A stretch of 64,000 nucleotides of DNA from Meandrina meandrites (Eukaryota; Cnidaria; Anthozoa; Scleractinia; Meandrinidae). The stretch is from positions 32,646,301-32,710,300 of the forward strand of contig OY855907.1 of the NCBI GenBank assembly GCA_963693305.1. Reading direction: 5' to 3'. Position 1 is the first letter of the stretch, and each line of letters starts with the position of its first letter. A model generated the notes under the pieces. The model saw only the letters and a program-made list of their open reading frames with translations, did no database searches and was not told the DNA's origin. The position numbers and the translations under genes were made by a program. This document shows, piece by piece, positions 6,368-16,203 of this stretch.

Positions 6368-9300
6368 AGCTTCTTCTATTTCTTTCATTTCTGTATTTGT
6401 TAATTCAATATCATCCATTTCTATATTACTTAATAGAGATTCCATTTCTTCTATCTGGTTATTGTATCCGTATGCCCTTGTGTTTACCCCATCTTCGGAT
6501 ATCCAGCGTTTTGTATCAAATGGGGACAGTGAAATTTTATTTACATGTATGCCGTAAATTTCGTGTCCATCGCTTCGCAGCATTTTCATTCCGTGCCACA
6601 TCTGCTCATTTTTGAATAGCACCTGCTTGTACTGTTCATGCTTTATCTGTTTCTTAACAACGTTCTTTTTCACCCCTTTTGCTTTTTTTACGTTTATTTC
6701 ATCAGCTTTTATCATTTTACAGCATTGCGACACTATTGCTTTCGAATGTTTCTTTTTTATTTTTTTGAACAACTCCGCGTCTTTTGCTATTATTGCCTGC
6801 ACTTTTATTCCATCGCAGGTGCACTCTTTTATTTCCACCTCAGGGAAGTCTTTCTTTATTTTGTCTATTCCCTTTTTGCTTTCATCTACCTTCATGACTG
6901 AGTACATTTTTGACCTCAGGCCCACATACTCCGATATTGGGGTCCCCGCGCACTCATCTTTCATTTTTCCCAGTACCTTTTTGTTCACGGTTGAGTGGAG
7001 CGGATGCTCCTTCGGGTAGTCTGATGTATCATAGAAGCTTTCGTTAGCTTTTATGTCTTTGTAGACATCCTCTGTTTCTATCTTCAGCAGCAGGCTGTCC
7101 GTGTCTGTGTACAGCAGTTCGCATTTTTCACCGTACTGCTTTTTCAGGTGGTTGTAAAAGAAGTCGTACATCAAGATTTTGCTTTTATCTAAGATTGTCA
7201 TTCCTGTGTAAACTGGTTTGTTAAGTAACAAGCGGCTTTTATGCATGTCAATCCCCACCAAGTTGTTTGTAAATATTACATGTCTTGCGTACAGTGGGCT
7301 TGCAACCAATTTCCTTATTTTGTCTCTTTCATTGCTGCGAACTATTCTTATGTCTACTCGGTTTCGCAGGTTTTCCATGGTTTTACCGAAAACTGAATTA
7401 TTCATCAGTTTGTAAAAGTTCTTTTCAAAGTCATTTTTCGTCAGCTTTCTGAATTCAGTGTTCATTCTGATGTATGGCTCCATCCAGCATTCTTGATCGA
7501 ACTCTAGCGCCCTTTTTACACGCTTCAGTTTCATCCCCTGATTTAGATAAAATTTTAGATTTTCATAGTGTACTACGTAATCGTTTTTGTCCTCTAACGT
7601 GAGCAGAAGTTTTTTGCTGTAGGGTAATTTCAGTTTTAGATCTTTTATCAGTTTGTTTTGGTAGTCTGACATTTTTTCACTTTCTACAGCCTTTTTCTCC
7701 GGCGCCAGCGGGTAGCTGTTGTGCTCCTTATGCAGCTCTGGCGGGTATTCAAGATCAACTTCTAATATCCAACCTTTTTTGTCGTTTTCTTTTTTGTTCA
7801 AAATTTCTTCCTCAGTTGGCATCACCCTTTTCCATTTAAATCCGCTTTTGGGAAGGGGCTTGCTCATTGCCCAGCCGTACAGATTGTTTGCGTCCAGATA
7901 CATTATGTAGCTGTTCGGTTTGCTTTCGTCATAGTCTGATACCAAAGGATTGTTTGCCTTTGCGTGTCTTTTGCTTACCATCGAGATTCCTCCGCGAATT
8001 CCTCGTTCCACGAACATATGCATTTCATAATCTGTTAACAACTCAAGCTCGACACCCGTCTTTTTCAAGAGTGCGTCCCATGAGAGGCCTGGTGATGTGA
8101 AATAGTGCGCAGGGTCAAGACCGTACTGCTGCAAACACAATTTACGGAAATTTTCAAATACATCTGCCAACAGTGCTACATCCGTTTTCACGTAAAGGTC
8201 ATGGTAATCCCCCAATGTTTTACAATCAAAAGTCTTCCATACTTTCTTCGCGTGAGCGTACTCATATTCTGTTATGTGATCATCGTTGAGTTTGCTGTAG
8301 AAGTCTTCTTTTTTGGGTAGACTTGTTTCGCTGAATTTTTCAAATGAATCCATGTACTCGTATGGGTAAATTCCCTTTTTGTAAAGCAGATCACTACCAT
8401 TTGATAATGTTGATGTGATTTTGAGTTCCTCCTTAATTTTCTTTTTGTACTGCAGCTCTCTGTCTTTTAATTCTGATGTGGCTTCTTCTACCCCCTTTAC
8501 TATTACTTCTACCAACGAGTCCAAGCTTCCTTGCATAAAGTTCAAGCTGTCTATAAATCGCAAACCATCAACCGAAATGGTTATGTACTTCTCCATGTTG
8601 TTTGCGACACATTTCACCTCTTTTTGCAAATTTGCCATCGCTTGCATTAAATGGTGCGCGTCGTACCCCCTCAGGTTGTGAAATACAACTGGTACCTGGT
8701 GCGTTTTGGGGTTTATTTTTAGTTTTAGGTTGCATTCGCTGTGCGCTGCCCCTCGGTATTTACCCGTCAGATGGCAATGGTCTTTTACCGCGTCTCTGTA
8801 GTTCTTTTGGAGAAGTGACTTTTTGCATTTGTAGCAGTTGGTTTGTTCTTTTGCTGTGTGGCGCGCGGCTGGGGTTTCCGGTTTTTTCAGCTTTATTATT
8901 TCAAAATCATCGTCTTTTGATGCATTTTGGCACAGCGTTTCGAAAAATTCACTTTGGTAATTTTGCTCTTCATAGAAACATCTTTTGTGATACTGCCCCT
9001 GGTATTTCTCTTTTTTTGATATGTGCCCTGTTGCGTAGACCGGCAATGAATCCCAAAAGTTTTCTTTTACCAGCTTTTTTTCACAGATGTGGCAGCTGTG
9101 TGCGTTTTTGAATTCATACCAGTCTTTGTTCGTCATTGCTATGGGTTTCACCTGCGCGAGGTTTTCTCTTATTTTGTCTTTTACTATTACCAATCTTTTC
9201 AAGAAAGACCTTACCGCGTTTTCACCCCTGTATACAAATGGTACTGTAACTTTCCCGTCACTTCTTACTACAACAAATGAATATCCACACGCCTCATGCC

Positions 9301-10528
9301 TTTCCGTCTTTTCTGTGTAACTTTTGTTTTTGCCATTTTCTGGGTCTCGCTCGCAACCTTGTATCTTTTTTACCAGTGCCTCAAAGTCCGCGTATATCAC
9401 GTAGGGCGCTTTCATCTGTTTCTGATAATTTTTAAAAGCGAGGATGTTTTCCCCCTCTTTTGGCATGTCAATCCTTGTTGGCCTACCGTTCACTCCATTG
9501 CAGTGCTTTTTATGGTCCACAAGCAAGTCCGCTCTTGAGAAACCTGTTAAGCACAACATGCAGTAGTGTTTTGCATTTCTATTTTTGCTTTGATCGAACA
9601 GCAAAGCGCTTTCTCTTTTTACGTAACAATAGTGCTGAATTTTCCCTGTCTCAATCAACATCAGGTTTATTCTCGGTAAGTTCGGTTCTTTTCTGCTTAT
9701 CCTGTGCACTATCACGGTGTCGTTTTCCCAGCCAAAAACGTTTATTGCCAGTTTTCCGTTTTGTTTTTCTATCTTATCTATTTGTTTTACCGGTGTTGGA
9801 AAATCTATCCCCTCATAATTTATCCCGTCATTTTTGGAATATTTGCTTGGTCTTTGTGGGTCTTTCCCATCTTTTGGTGGAAATAAAGCTGCTCTTAGGG
9901 CCCACTTCAGGCACTGGTTGTCTTTGTTTTTCACGTTAATTATTGCCTTCTTTTTTGCCAGTTTGGCTGGAAGTGGCAAATAGGTTCCTCCGCGCAGTGG
10001 CTGATATTTTGCGATATTTACGTATGCTAACTCTATACTTTCAATTTCCCATCCTGATCCTTGCAATGACCAGTTTTCTATTTCTCCCTTTATTCTTTCA
10101 ATGAATTCTTCATATTTTTGTTCTATCTGTTCTTTGTCATACCTGGTAAAAACGTGCGGCTGGTCCTCTTTAAAATAGTGCGACATTTCTTGCGTTTCTC
10201 CGTTTCTTTCTATTTCAAAGTTTACTTTTAGCCCGAAGCTCACCTTTACACTTCCCAACTTTAGAATTTCCTGTTCAATCAAATTGGTATACTTTTCTTT
10301 GTTTGCATTTTTATACATATAAATATCTTTGTTGTTTGGATTTGTTTGTGATACGTTCATTATCCATACACGAAGCCATTCCTGGAAATTGCTTTGGCTT
10401 ATTTTAAACCCATCGCGTAAAATAGTACGTTCTGGTTGTAATGGTTGAGAAATATTTCTATTTTCCTCCCTTGCTATTGGACCGTAAAATGTTTGCAAAA
10501 CATCTGATGAAAATCTTGCAGCCGCCAT
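6347..10528 (-). CDS. polB: Protein-primed type B-family DNA polymerase of the Polinton
   Basis: The frame gives 1393 residues from the ATG at 10528 without a break. The 3'-5' exonuclease motifs are YADFEAL (379-385), NLRGYDAHH (618-626) and YVKTDVALLAD (779-789). Polymerase motifs are YLDANNLYG (877-885, motif A), KLMNNSVFGKT (1040-1050, motif B) and YTDTDSLLL (1140-1148, motif C, catalytic Asp pair). A C2H2-like finger is at 323-343. A CYKC...DHCHLTGKYRGAAHSEC block at about 565-599 resembles recombination endonuclease VII zinc-binding sites. Residues 205-302 have a Cys...His-Tyr arrangement (QCLKWA to IQHYCYVK), possibly a protease-like or priming domain. It should copy the linear element from its ends. 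It is convergent with the integrase and stands alone on the minus strand. Confidence 0.93.
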   Translation of the reverse strand: MAAARFSSDVLQTFYGPIAREENRNISQPLQPERTILRDGFKISQSNFQEWLRVWIMNVSQTNPNNKDIYMYKNANKEKYTNLIEQEILKLGSVKVSFGLKVNFEIERNGETQEMSHYFKEDQPHVFTRYDKEQIEQKYEEFIERIKGEIENWSLQGSGWEIESIELAYVNIAKYQPLRGGTYLPLPAKLAKKKAIINVKNKDNQCLKWALRAALFPPKDGKDPQRPSKYSKNDGINYEGIDFPTPVKQIDKIEKQNGKLAINVFGWENDTVIVHRISRKEPNLPRINLMLIETGKIQHYCYVKRESALLFDQSKNRNAKHYCMLCLTGFSRADLLVDHKKHCNGVNGRPTRIDMPKEGENILAFKNYQKQMKAPYVIYADFEALVKKIQGCERDPENGKNKSYTEKTERHEACGYSFVVVRSDGKVTVPFVYRGENAVRSFLKRLVIVKDKIRENLAQVKPIAMTNKDWYEFKNAHSCHICEKKLVKENFWDSLPVYATGHISKKEKYQGQYHKRCFYEEQNYQSEFFETLCQNASKDDDFEIIKLKKPETPAARHTAKEQTNCYKCKKSLLQKNYRDAVKDHCHLTGKYRGAAHSECNLKLKINPKTHQVPVVFHNLRGYDAHHLMQAMANLQKEVKCVANNMEKYITISVDGLRFIDSLNFMQGSLDSLVEVIVKGVEEATSELKDRELQYKKKIKEELKITSTLSNGSDLLYKKGIYPYEYMDSFEKFSETSLPKKEDFYSKLNDDHITEYEYAHAKKVWKTFDCKTLGDYHDLYVKTDVALLADVFENFRKLCLQQYGLDPAHYFTSPGLSWDALLKKTGVELELLTDYEMHMFVERGIRGGISMVSKRHAKANNPLVSDYDESKPNSYIMYLDANNLYGWAMSKPLPKSGFKWKRVMPTEEEILNKKENDKKGWILEVDLEYPPELHKEHNSYPLAPEKKAVESEKMSDYQNKLIKDLKLKLPYSKKLLLTLEDKNDYVVHYENLKFYLNQGMKLKRVKRALEFDQECWMEPYIRMNTEFRKLTKNDFEKNFYKLMNNSVFGKTMENLRNRVDIRIVRSNERDKIRKLVASPLYARHVIFTNNLVGIDMHKSRLLLNKPVYTGMTILDKSKILMYDFFYNHLKKQYGEKCELLYTDTDSLLLKIETEDVYKDIKANESFYDTSDYPKEHPLHSTVNKKVLGKMKDECAGTPISEYVGLRSKMYSVMKVDESKKGIDKIKKDFPEVEIKECTCDGIKVQAIIAKDAELFKKIKKKHSKAIVSQCCKMIKADEINVKKAKGVKKNVVKKQIKHEQYKQVLFKNEQMWHGMKMLRSDGHEIYGIHVNKISLSPFDTKRWISEDGVNTRAYGYNNQIEEMESLLSNIEMDDIELTNTEMKEIEEALKSLGW

Positions 10529-10690
10529 CTCGCCGTATATACAACTGCAGATAATTGTTCAAATGGAAAATAATTCTGGCGCACTTTTGTATATTGGTAG
10601 TGCATACATTTCTTCAAAGAAAATAATTATTTTTGTGACCCATCCGCTCTTTGTTACTTCCTTTCTTGCTTGCTATTTTCACTCAAATAC
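10529..10690. promoter_or_regulatory. Polymerase upstream region near the element end
   Basis: About 160 bp lie between the polymerase start codon and the hairpin. Reading toward the gene, a TTGTATATACGG run stands about 10 bp before the ATG, like the TATA-type leaders of the rightward genes. No further gene is seen. Confidence 0.4.
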
Positions 10691-10862
10691 CACCACACAC
10701 ATAGATGATGAGGGTTCTGACGGAAAAAAAATAAAGATACAAAACAAAGCTGAATTAACAAGAAACGAGGCGAGCATGGGAGCCGAGTTTCTTTTTAATT
10801 CAGCTTTGTTTTGTATCTTTATTTTTTTTGCGTCAGAACCCTCATCATCTATGTGTGTGATG
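10691..10862. repeat. 172 bp hairpin: two 76 bp inverted arms with a 20 bp loop
   Basis: The arms are 10691-10766 and 10787-10862 and pair with only about three or four mismatches. They contain CATAGATGATGAGGGTTC and a run of eight A followed by TAAAGATAC. It lies just beyond the polymerase, where the terminal inverted repeat of a Polinton is expected. It may be the end of the element duplicated in inverted form, or a separate foldback insertion. Confidence 0.85.
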
Positions 10863-11820
10863 TGATTTGATTTATTTCACCTGCCACTTTCCAAAATATT
10901 CGGCCGCAACTTAGAACTCCAATCGTGTCGAAATGGTGGGTTACGTCATTTTCTCGCGAGACATCAGTTTCTAAAAATAGCCTACACGCGAAAGACATAG
11001 CACGCGCCCCAATACCAGATGTAGACTTCTAGTTATGGACTTCTGTTTCTACCCACAAATATAGGTCATGTCTTCCTTTAGATGTTCAAAGAAAATGTTT
11101 GTCATGGGTTAAGTTGCCTACCACTGATATCAGAACAGCTTAGACGAAAAATCTGCGAAATTCCCGTGACATAGCACCTTTAAGAACTAGCTCAAACTGA
11201 ATGTGTTAAGAGAGCATTCAACTGCAAATAGAAAAATCAAAAATTAGCCGTCGTGGTTGACGTTGTCCATAATAGGCAGAATTGGATCATCTCACAATGT
11301 TTTTTAGCAGCGAACGGCCGAGAAATGTAGCAAGATTTTAAACGCACGTTTAGAGCTATTCCTCTGCTCATTAACCTTTAGTTTCGTGATTTTCTCGTTG
11401 CCGTTGCTGTCGTAGTTTGTTTAAGCTCCTTATTATTCTAGTTAATGGCAAAGCTCAGCAACAGTCTTGCCATGCTCAGTGCTCATGGGTTCGATTTCCA
11501 CACTAGTGACAATGAGCATTTTATCTTATCATTTATTCGCCAAGCTTAGAATTTACCACCTCCATTATTCAAAAATCTACTTTGTTTCCTTTTTATCATC
11601 ACAATTTTTGTTACCCATGATGCTAAGCTGGCGCGCGAGGGAGCTCCGTAACAAGATATATATTACCTGTTCTGGCTTGTGATTGGGTTTCGTTGTCGGC
11701 CTTGGTTCTGCAGTATCTGCACTGCGTTGGCCGATTTAAAAATACGTGACAGTTTCTGAACGTATCTTATCATTTTACTTGTAATTTACGGTTAGTTGTT
11801 TTGTGGTTATTTGCTGCTAG
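10863..11820. other. Host intron-like sequence, no gene seen
   Basis: AT-rich host sequence before the first visible exon. Part of it (about 11030-11190) is, on the opposite strand, similar to the MITE at 23402-23778. The last about 60 bp before the exon (TCTGAACGTATCTTATCA and following) resemble the sequence before the exon at 25474, as expected if introns were duplicated with their exons. No upstream coding exon or start codon for the receptor gene is recognisable here. Confidence 0.5.
11030..11190 (-). repeat. Copy of the MITE family also found at 23402-23778
   Basis: On the minus strand the order TTAAAGGTGCTATGTCACGG, then ATTTCGCAGATTTTT, then AACATTTTCTTTGAACATC matches 23402-23500. 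Only one end is clear. Confidence 0.55.
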
Positions 11821-11892
11821 GTATTTGGGAGACAACCAGTTGACGGAGTTGCCTGCGGAAGTTTTCAGTACGAATACCGGGTTGCAGGAATT
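11821..11892 (+). CDS. LRR exon 1 (72 bp)
   Basis: Acceptor GCTGCTAG and donor GTAAGT. It encodes YLGDNQLTELPAEVF and the rest of a 24-residue repeat. The first base completes a Leu codon from an exon not in view, so this is not the true first exon. Confidence 0.75.
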
Positions 11893-12052
11893 GTAAGTGA
11901 ATATCTTGTTTTTGACTTATGTATCAGAAAAAGATAATATTCACCACTTGAAAAGATAGCCGAAGTCTTTGGGCATATCCGTTTCAGTGTCCCGAACTTT
12001 TAAAACCTGCAATAACACACAATTGGATTTCGTACTTGGGATTTCTTCTTAA

Positions 12053-12849
12053 CCCTTTAACGACCGACCGCACATATTTGTGCGAAAATACCAACAGTGA
12101 TTAAAAAATCTGCAGGTCTCACATATCTGGACACAGGTTAACAATGATCCCTTTTTTATGGCAAAGCAATACAACTGCAACTCTGGATTTCCGTTGCATA
12201 AGGTTGCTTGTTCTGCAGCAAAACAGAAAAAATGCCCGTTTTCTACGTCATAGGACAACAGGAAAAAAAACACTGCAGCAGAATTCAAGCCTTTTCATTT
12301 TCATTCAAAAGAAAATTTCCCATCAGTCTTTCAGCGGACTGAGTCACCCAATCCTACCAGCAAAATGTTGCACTGATTGCATTCTTTTGAAGTCAGAAGT
12401 CGTCCAAATTTGCTTTGGCAGGCCTCGGGATCCATCCACAGATTGGCCAGCGAAACAATTGCACTCGTTAACCGCCATGTTGATACGGATATTTTTGCCG
12501 TTTCAGTTATTGTCAAATCATCTCTCAGCTCTGGATTCTTTTAGACGTTTGCCTCTACCCACCATTCTAGCTTAATGATGTTAGTCTTGGGACTAATACA
12601 GTGGAAAATTACTCGAAATGCACTTATAAAGCAAAAACTTTCCCAATTCGAGCCCGACGGGGCGCTTATCAAAAGATGCAACGGCCAGATACTGACGTCA
12701 CAAAGGAAATTTGAGCCCTCGGTGTTTTGAAACAGCACATATCTTTACATGAGCTTCTTATATGAGTTATATGCAATCACGAAATTCAATGAAATGTTTA
12801 AGTCCAGAAAACCGCGTAAGATTATCACAGCAACTTGGTAGTTAAAGGG
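12053..12849. mobile_element. piggyBac-like MITE with TTAA target duplications
   Basis: The ends are CCCTTTAACGACC at the left and GGTAGTTAAAGGG at the right, inverted copies with one difference in 13. TTAA lies on both sides (12049-12052 and 12850-12853). TTAA targets and CCC-starting ends are the signature of the piggyBac superfamily. At 797 bp with no transposase it is non-autonomous. Confidence 0.8.
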
Positions 12850-14188
12850 TTAATGAATTCTAATTGTTCGATGTCATTTTAAAATGTTCAGGTTGAAATA
12901 GATCTACCTTGAAAACACATTTAACCTGAAAACCAGTCTCTTAATACAGTTTTATATGGACCATACCTAATATTTTCAACTGGCCGTTCAGCAGACTTTC
13001 CGGACTCGAATTGATTTGAAATATACACCAGGTATTGGAACTGGATTGAATTTTGATATAATATATATTTTTTTAGGAAAATCGATATTTCTTTGGAAAC
13101 GATGAACAGCAGATCACGAAATCATTTAAAATTGAATTCATTGCGAATAAGATTTGCCTTAAAACTAACACCACTATCTATGGTGTACTGCACATCAGAT
13201 AAACAGGAATAAAGAAATTCTGTATGGAAGACTTGAAAGAAAAAAGTGAAACCCAGACGTTGCTTTGTCTGGTCAGCCATTTTCTACATTTTAGGGCTGT
13301 CACGAATTACTTTTAAGTCTTGTGTCATTCAAAACCTAATCAAAACTAACTGTAGTTACCTGCGCTGGTGTGACCACACTAACTACAGTTGAATATCAGG
13401 TCGTGAAATTTAAGACTGATCAGAACTGACTGTATCTGGCGGGGTTGATGTGCCCACAGCCAATGTAGTATACTCTTTGTGTCATGTGATTGATTTTCGT
13501 TGGTAATTATGGATCTTCAAATACGTTGGGCAGTATCTGAATTTATGCTATGGATTTTCTTGGAGTTACCGATCGACTGGCCTTATTTATTCATATCAGA
13601 AACCCATAAGGATTGAAACGTGTAACTCCCTATGATTCTGGTTGTACAAAACGTCTGCACATTCGTTTTTATTAAGTACCATATTTGGAAAATCACGAGA
13701 AACAAATCAACCAATCAAAATTGCAATATTTGGATTAAATTCACAGCGCGCGCCAGCTCGTGGTAAATGGCTTAATCTTGTTTTTGAACAACTTTGGTCG
13801 AAAAAAGTTAAATTTGGTTAAATTCTTCTGTTTCATCGTCATTTAGTGGTTTGGAGAACTTTACTTCGATACTTTTAATCAATTTCTTTAGTTTCTGTGA
13901 GTAATTTACTGCCTTTAGGTCGGGATTCAAGTGACGTACCGCAAAACCGAAAATTTAATTGCGTTTGTCGCTACGTGTGTAAATCATTCACGTACAAACT
14001 CTTTGTGTTTCCAAATATCGTACTTGGCAAAACTGAATATTCGAACGCTGTGAACGCGCGTTATACGTTTCAACTCCTTATGAGTTTCTGTTCATATTCA
14101 TAGCATCTATTTATTCATAGGCACTTGTGTGAAGGTATCTTGCTATTTTACACCTTATTAACCGACAGTTGTGGTTGTTTGTTGCTAG

Positions 14189-14260
14189 GCACTTGGACTC
14201 CAACAAGATGACGGAGTTGTCTGCGGAAGTTTTCAGTAGGAATACCCGGTTACAGGATCT
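14189..14260 (+). CDS. LRR exon 2 (72 bp)
   Basis: Acceptor GTTGCTAG and donor GTAATT. It encodes HLDSNKMTELSAEVF and so on. It is close in sequence to exon 1, and the introns after both exons are also similar, so the two arose by duplication of an exon-intron unit. Confidence 0.72.
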
Positions 14261-14431
14261 GTAATTGAAATTCTTGTTATTTATCTACCAGATAGAGTTA
14301 TAATATTCACGACTTGAAAAGATAACCGACGTCTTAGGGCGTATCCATTTCAGATTAGATATCAGTGTTCCAAGCTTTTAAAACATGACGATAACACACT
14401 TACAATTGGGCTTCCTACTTGGGATTTCTTC

Positions 14432-14503
14432 TTAACCCCGTAACGTCCAGTCGGACATAGTTGTGCGAAAACACAAGCAGTGATAAAAAAAAAAAATCCG
14501 CAG
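14432..14503 (+). repeat. Truncated copy of the piggyBac-like MITE left end
   Basis: TTAACCCCGTAACGTCC and the following GTGCGAAAA...AGTGAT..AAAATC match 12049-12118. The flanking intron sequence also matches, so this copy was carried along in the duplication and has since lost its right part. Confidence 0.6.
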
Positions 14504-14506
14504 GAG

Positions 14507-14556
14507 TTTGAGTTGCCTGCGGGAATTTTCAGTGCGACTATTCAACTAATGAAGCT
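14507..14556 (+). pseudogene. Dead LRR exon fragment
   Basis: The 3' part of an LRR exon (ELPAGIFSATIQLMKL) is followed by a good GTAAGT donor. The 5' third is missing and the only nearby CAG acceptor (14501-14503) would put it out of frame. It seems to be a broken third copy fused to MITE sequence. Confidence 0.6.
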
Positions 14557-14891
14557 GTAAGTTGGCTTATTCTTCGTTGTTTACCAGGGCCCGGTTGCAT
14601 AAAGCAACTTAAGATTAAGTGGGACTTTCTGCAACCTAGTAGCGGACGCCGGCCGTTAAAATATAAACATGGGAATGGTAATCCGACAGCAATATCTATG
14701 AGCATGATAAGTCTGATTTTGCCTTCTTCGATTGTTGTAAAAAATTAATCGTTGAATAAAATTTGTTTTGAAATCTGCTGCGTTGTCTAAGACCTTTGTG
14801 GCGCACAGCGTGACAGTGATTACCTTCTGTCAGCTAGTGATTACACAAACTTCGCTTTCAATTTTGATTTGACCGTCACATGCAAACTTAA

Positions 14892-15977
14892 AGGTCGCCA
14901 CACACGAGGGGACCAGTCGCAGGGACTGGTCGCAGGGACCGGTCGCAGGGACTGGTCCCCTGTAGAGTTTACACGATGGAATGAGTCGCGGGGACCGGTC
15001 CCTTGAAGGGTTCACACGCTGGGACCTGTTTCGCAGTAAGATAGCAGTATTTATGACGTTTTCAATATATAAAACAAGATAATCACCTTGTGGAGATGGA
15101 AAATTATTGTTATTATTATTCCTACTATTGTCCATATCTGAGCGTGCTTACTGGACTGTGTTCAACAATTGTTTTAAAAACATGGAATGTTGACAATGTT
15201 CGAAATCCGCTCCTATTTTATAATTTTGATATCAGGTTTCCTTTCGGTGTTTTTATACCCCAAAAGAAATATGCACCATTTCATCAAAAACTGCAAAAAT
15301 ATAGTTTTCTCCAGGCTAGCTGAAACAAATCAAAACATCCGATAAAATTTGCATAACATAAACCAGATGTTACGAATTCTCTTCATGAAATGGCGCGAAA
15401 AAATGCCGGACAGCTAGCGAGAAAATTTGGCGGGAACTTTGTTTTCATCGAATTAAAATGTCTTCAAGAGCTGCAAAGAAAAAGACTTCTTTTGCTCCTT
15501 ATTATGATGATGGAGGACGAAGAATTGCCTATTTCTTATGAACGAAAAATGTGGGCTCGACAGTGGCTTTTACGAAGGGAACAAAGAGGAGCATTCCACT
15601 CGCTGTTTCAAGAATTGCCAACAGTTTGTTCAATCTGTTCACTCTCGGGCGTCGACATCTTGAAACACGAACGTGCAGAATTGTGGGAGCTTAAAATGCT
15701 GATCAGCGATTGGTTTATTTTTAATTGGTCGCAGGGACCAGTCCCACGAACCTGTTCACACGAGGGACCAAGCAAAATATTGCGGGGACCAGACCCTGCG
15801 ACTGGTCCCACGAATTCAAACCAGTTTGAATTCTTGGGACCGATTTCGGGGACCAAAATTCAGTCCCTGCGACCGGATTTTTGACGAAAATTGGCCTGTT
15901 CACACGACGGGACTTGGTCGCAGGGACTGGTCCCTGCGACCGGTCCCTGCGACCAGTCCCCTCGTGTGTGGCGACCT
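14892..15977. mobile_element. PIF/Harbinger-like element, internally deleted
   Basis: The ends are AGGTCGCCACACACGAGG and its complement, with TAA on both sides (14889-14891 and 15978-15980). A 3 bp TWA target is typical of PIF/Harbinger. The subterminal zones are packed with repeats of GGGACYGGTCGCA in both orientations, likely transposase binding sites. A piece of transposase remains inside. Confidence 0.78.
15390..15730 (+). pseudogene. Remnant of a Harbinger-type transposase N-terminus
   Basis: The frame starting at ATG 15390 contains ERKMWARQWLLRREQRGAF followed by HSLFQELP. This resembles the conserved N-terminal block of HARBI1-like nucleases (R-x-W-V-x-x-W-x-x-R-R-x-x-G-A-x-x-x-L). 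The catalytic DDE part is absent, because the element is only 1.1 kb. The frame then runs into the subterminal repeats. Confidence 0.5.
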
Positions 15978-16203
15978 TAAGACAATTCTGTTGGTTTTTC
16001 TATGGGGGAGAAACAACATACACCTGGTTTAAGACTAAATAAAAGCAGAATTTGTTCACAATCAAGTACTTGAACAAAACAATAACATAAGCGCGCAAAG
16101 TACAGTGGTCTGTCATGGGTCTTTAGCCGTAATTTCCAACTGAGAGTCGCGTTAGGTCCGCTAACCATCTGTCAATACCTTTCATTTACGTCTGATCGAC
16201 TGA

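Larger units (their letters stand above)
1..10862. mobile_element. Polinton/Maverick-type element, right part (left end outside window)
   Basis: A compact block of genes without introns contrasts with the sparse host exons to its right. The combination of a packaging ATPase, a probable double-jelly-roll capsid protein, a retroviral-type integrase and a large B-family DNA polymerase of the protein-primed type is the hallmark set of Polintons/Mavericks and related adintovirus-like elements. The maturation protease and minor capsid protein usual in the group are not visible and may lie left of position 1. All visible frames are open, which suggests a young or still functional copy. The right boundary is placed at the end of the hairpin at 10691-10862. 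That placement is inference, because neither the partner terminal repeat nor the target duplication can be seen. Confidence 0.85.

Noticed and set aside
6600..9940. Many plus-strand frames of 60-170 codons opposite the polymerase
   Set aside because: Phe/Leu/Cys-rich shadows of the AT-rich polymerase gene, without domains or a leader motif.
10563..10865. 100-codon frame across the hairpin
   Set aside because: It reads through both arms of the inverted repeat and has no domain; explained by the hairpin.
14586..14640. GGGCCCGGTTGCATAAAGC, a MITE-like end
   Set aside because: No inverted partner or target duplication found in the window, so the element cannot be bounded.
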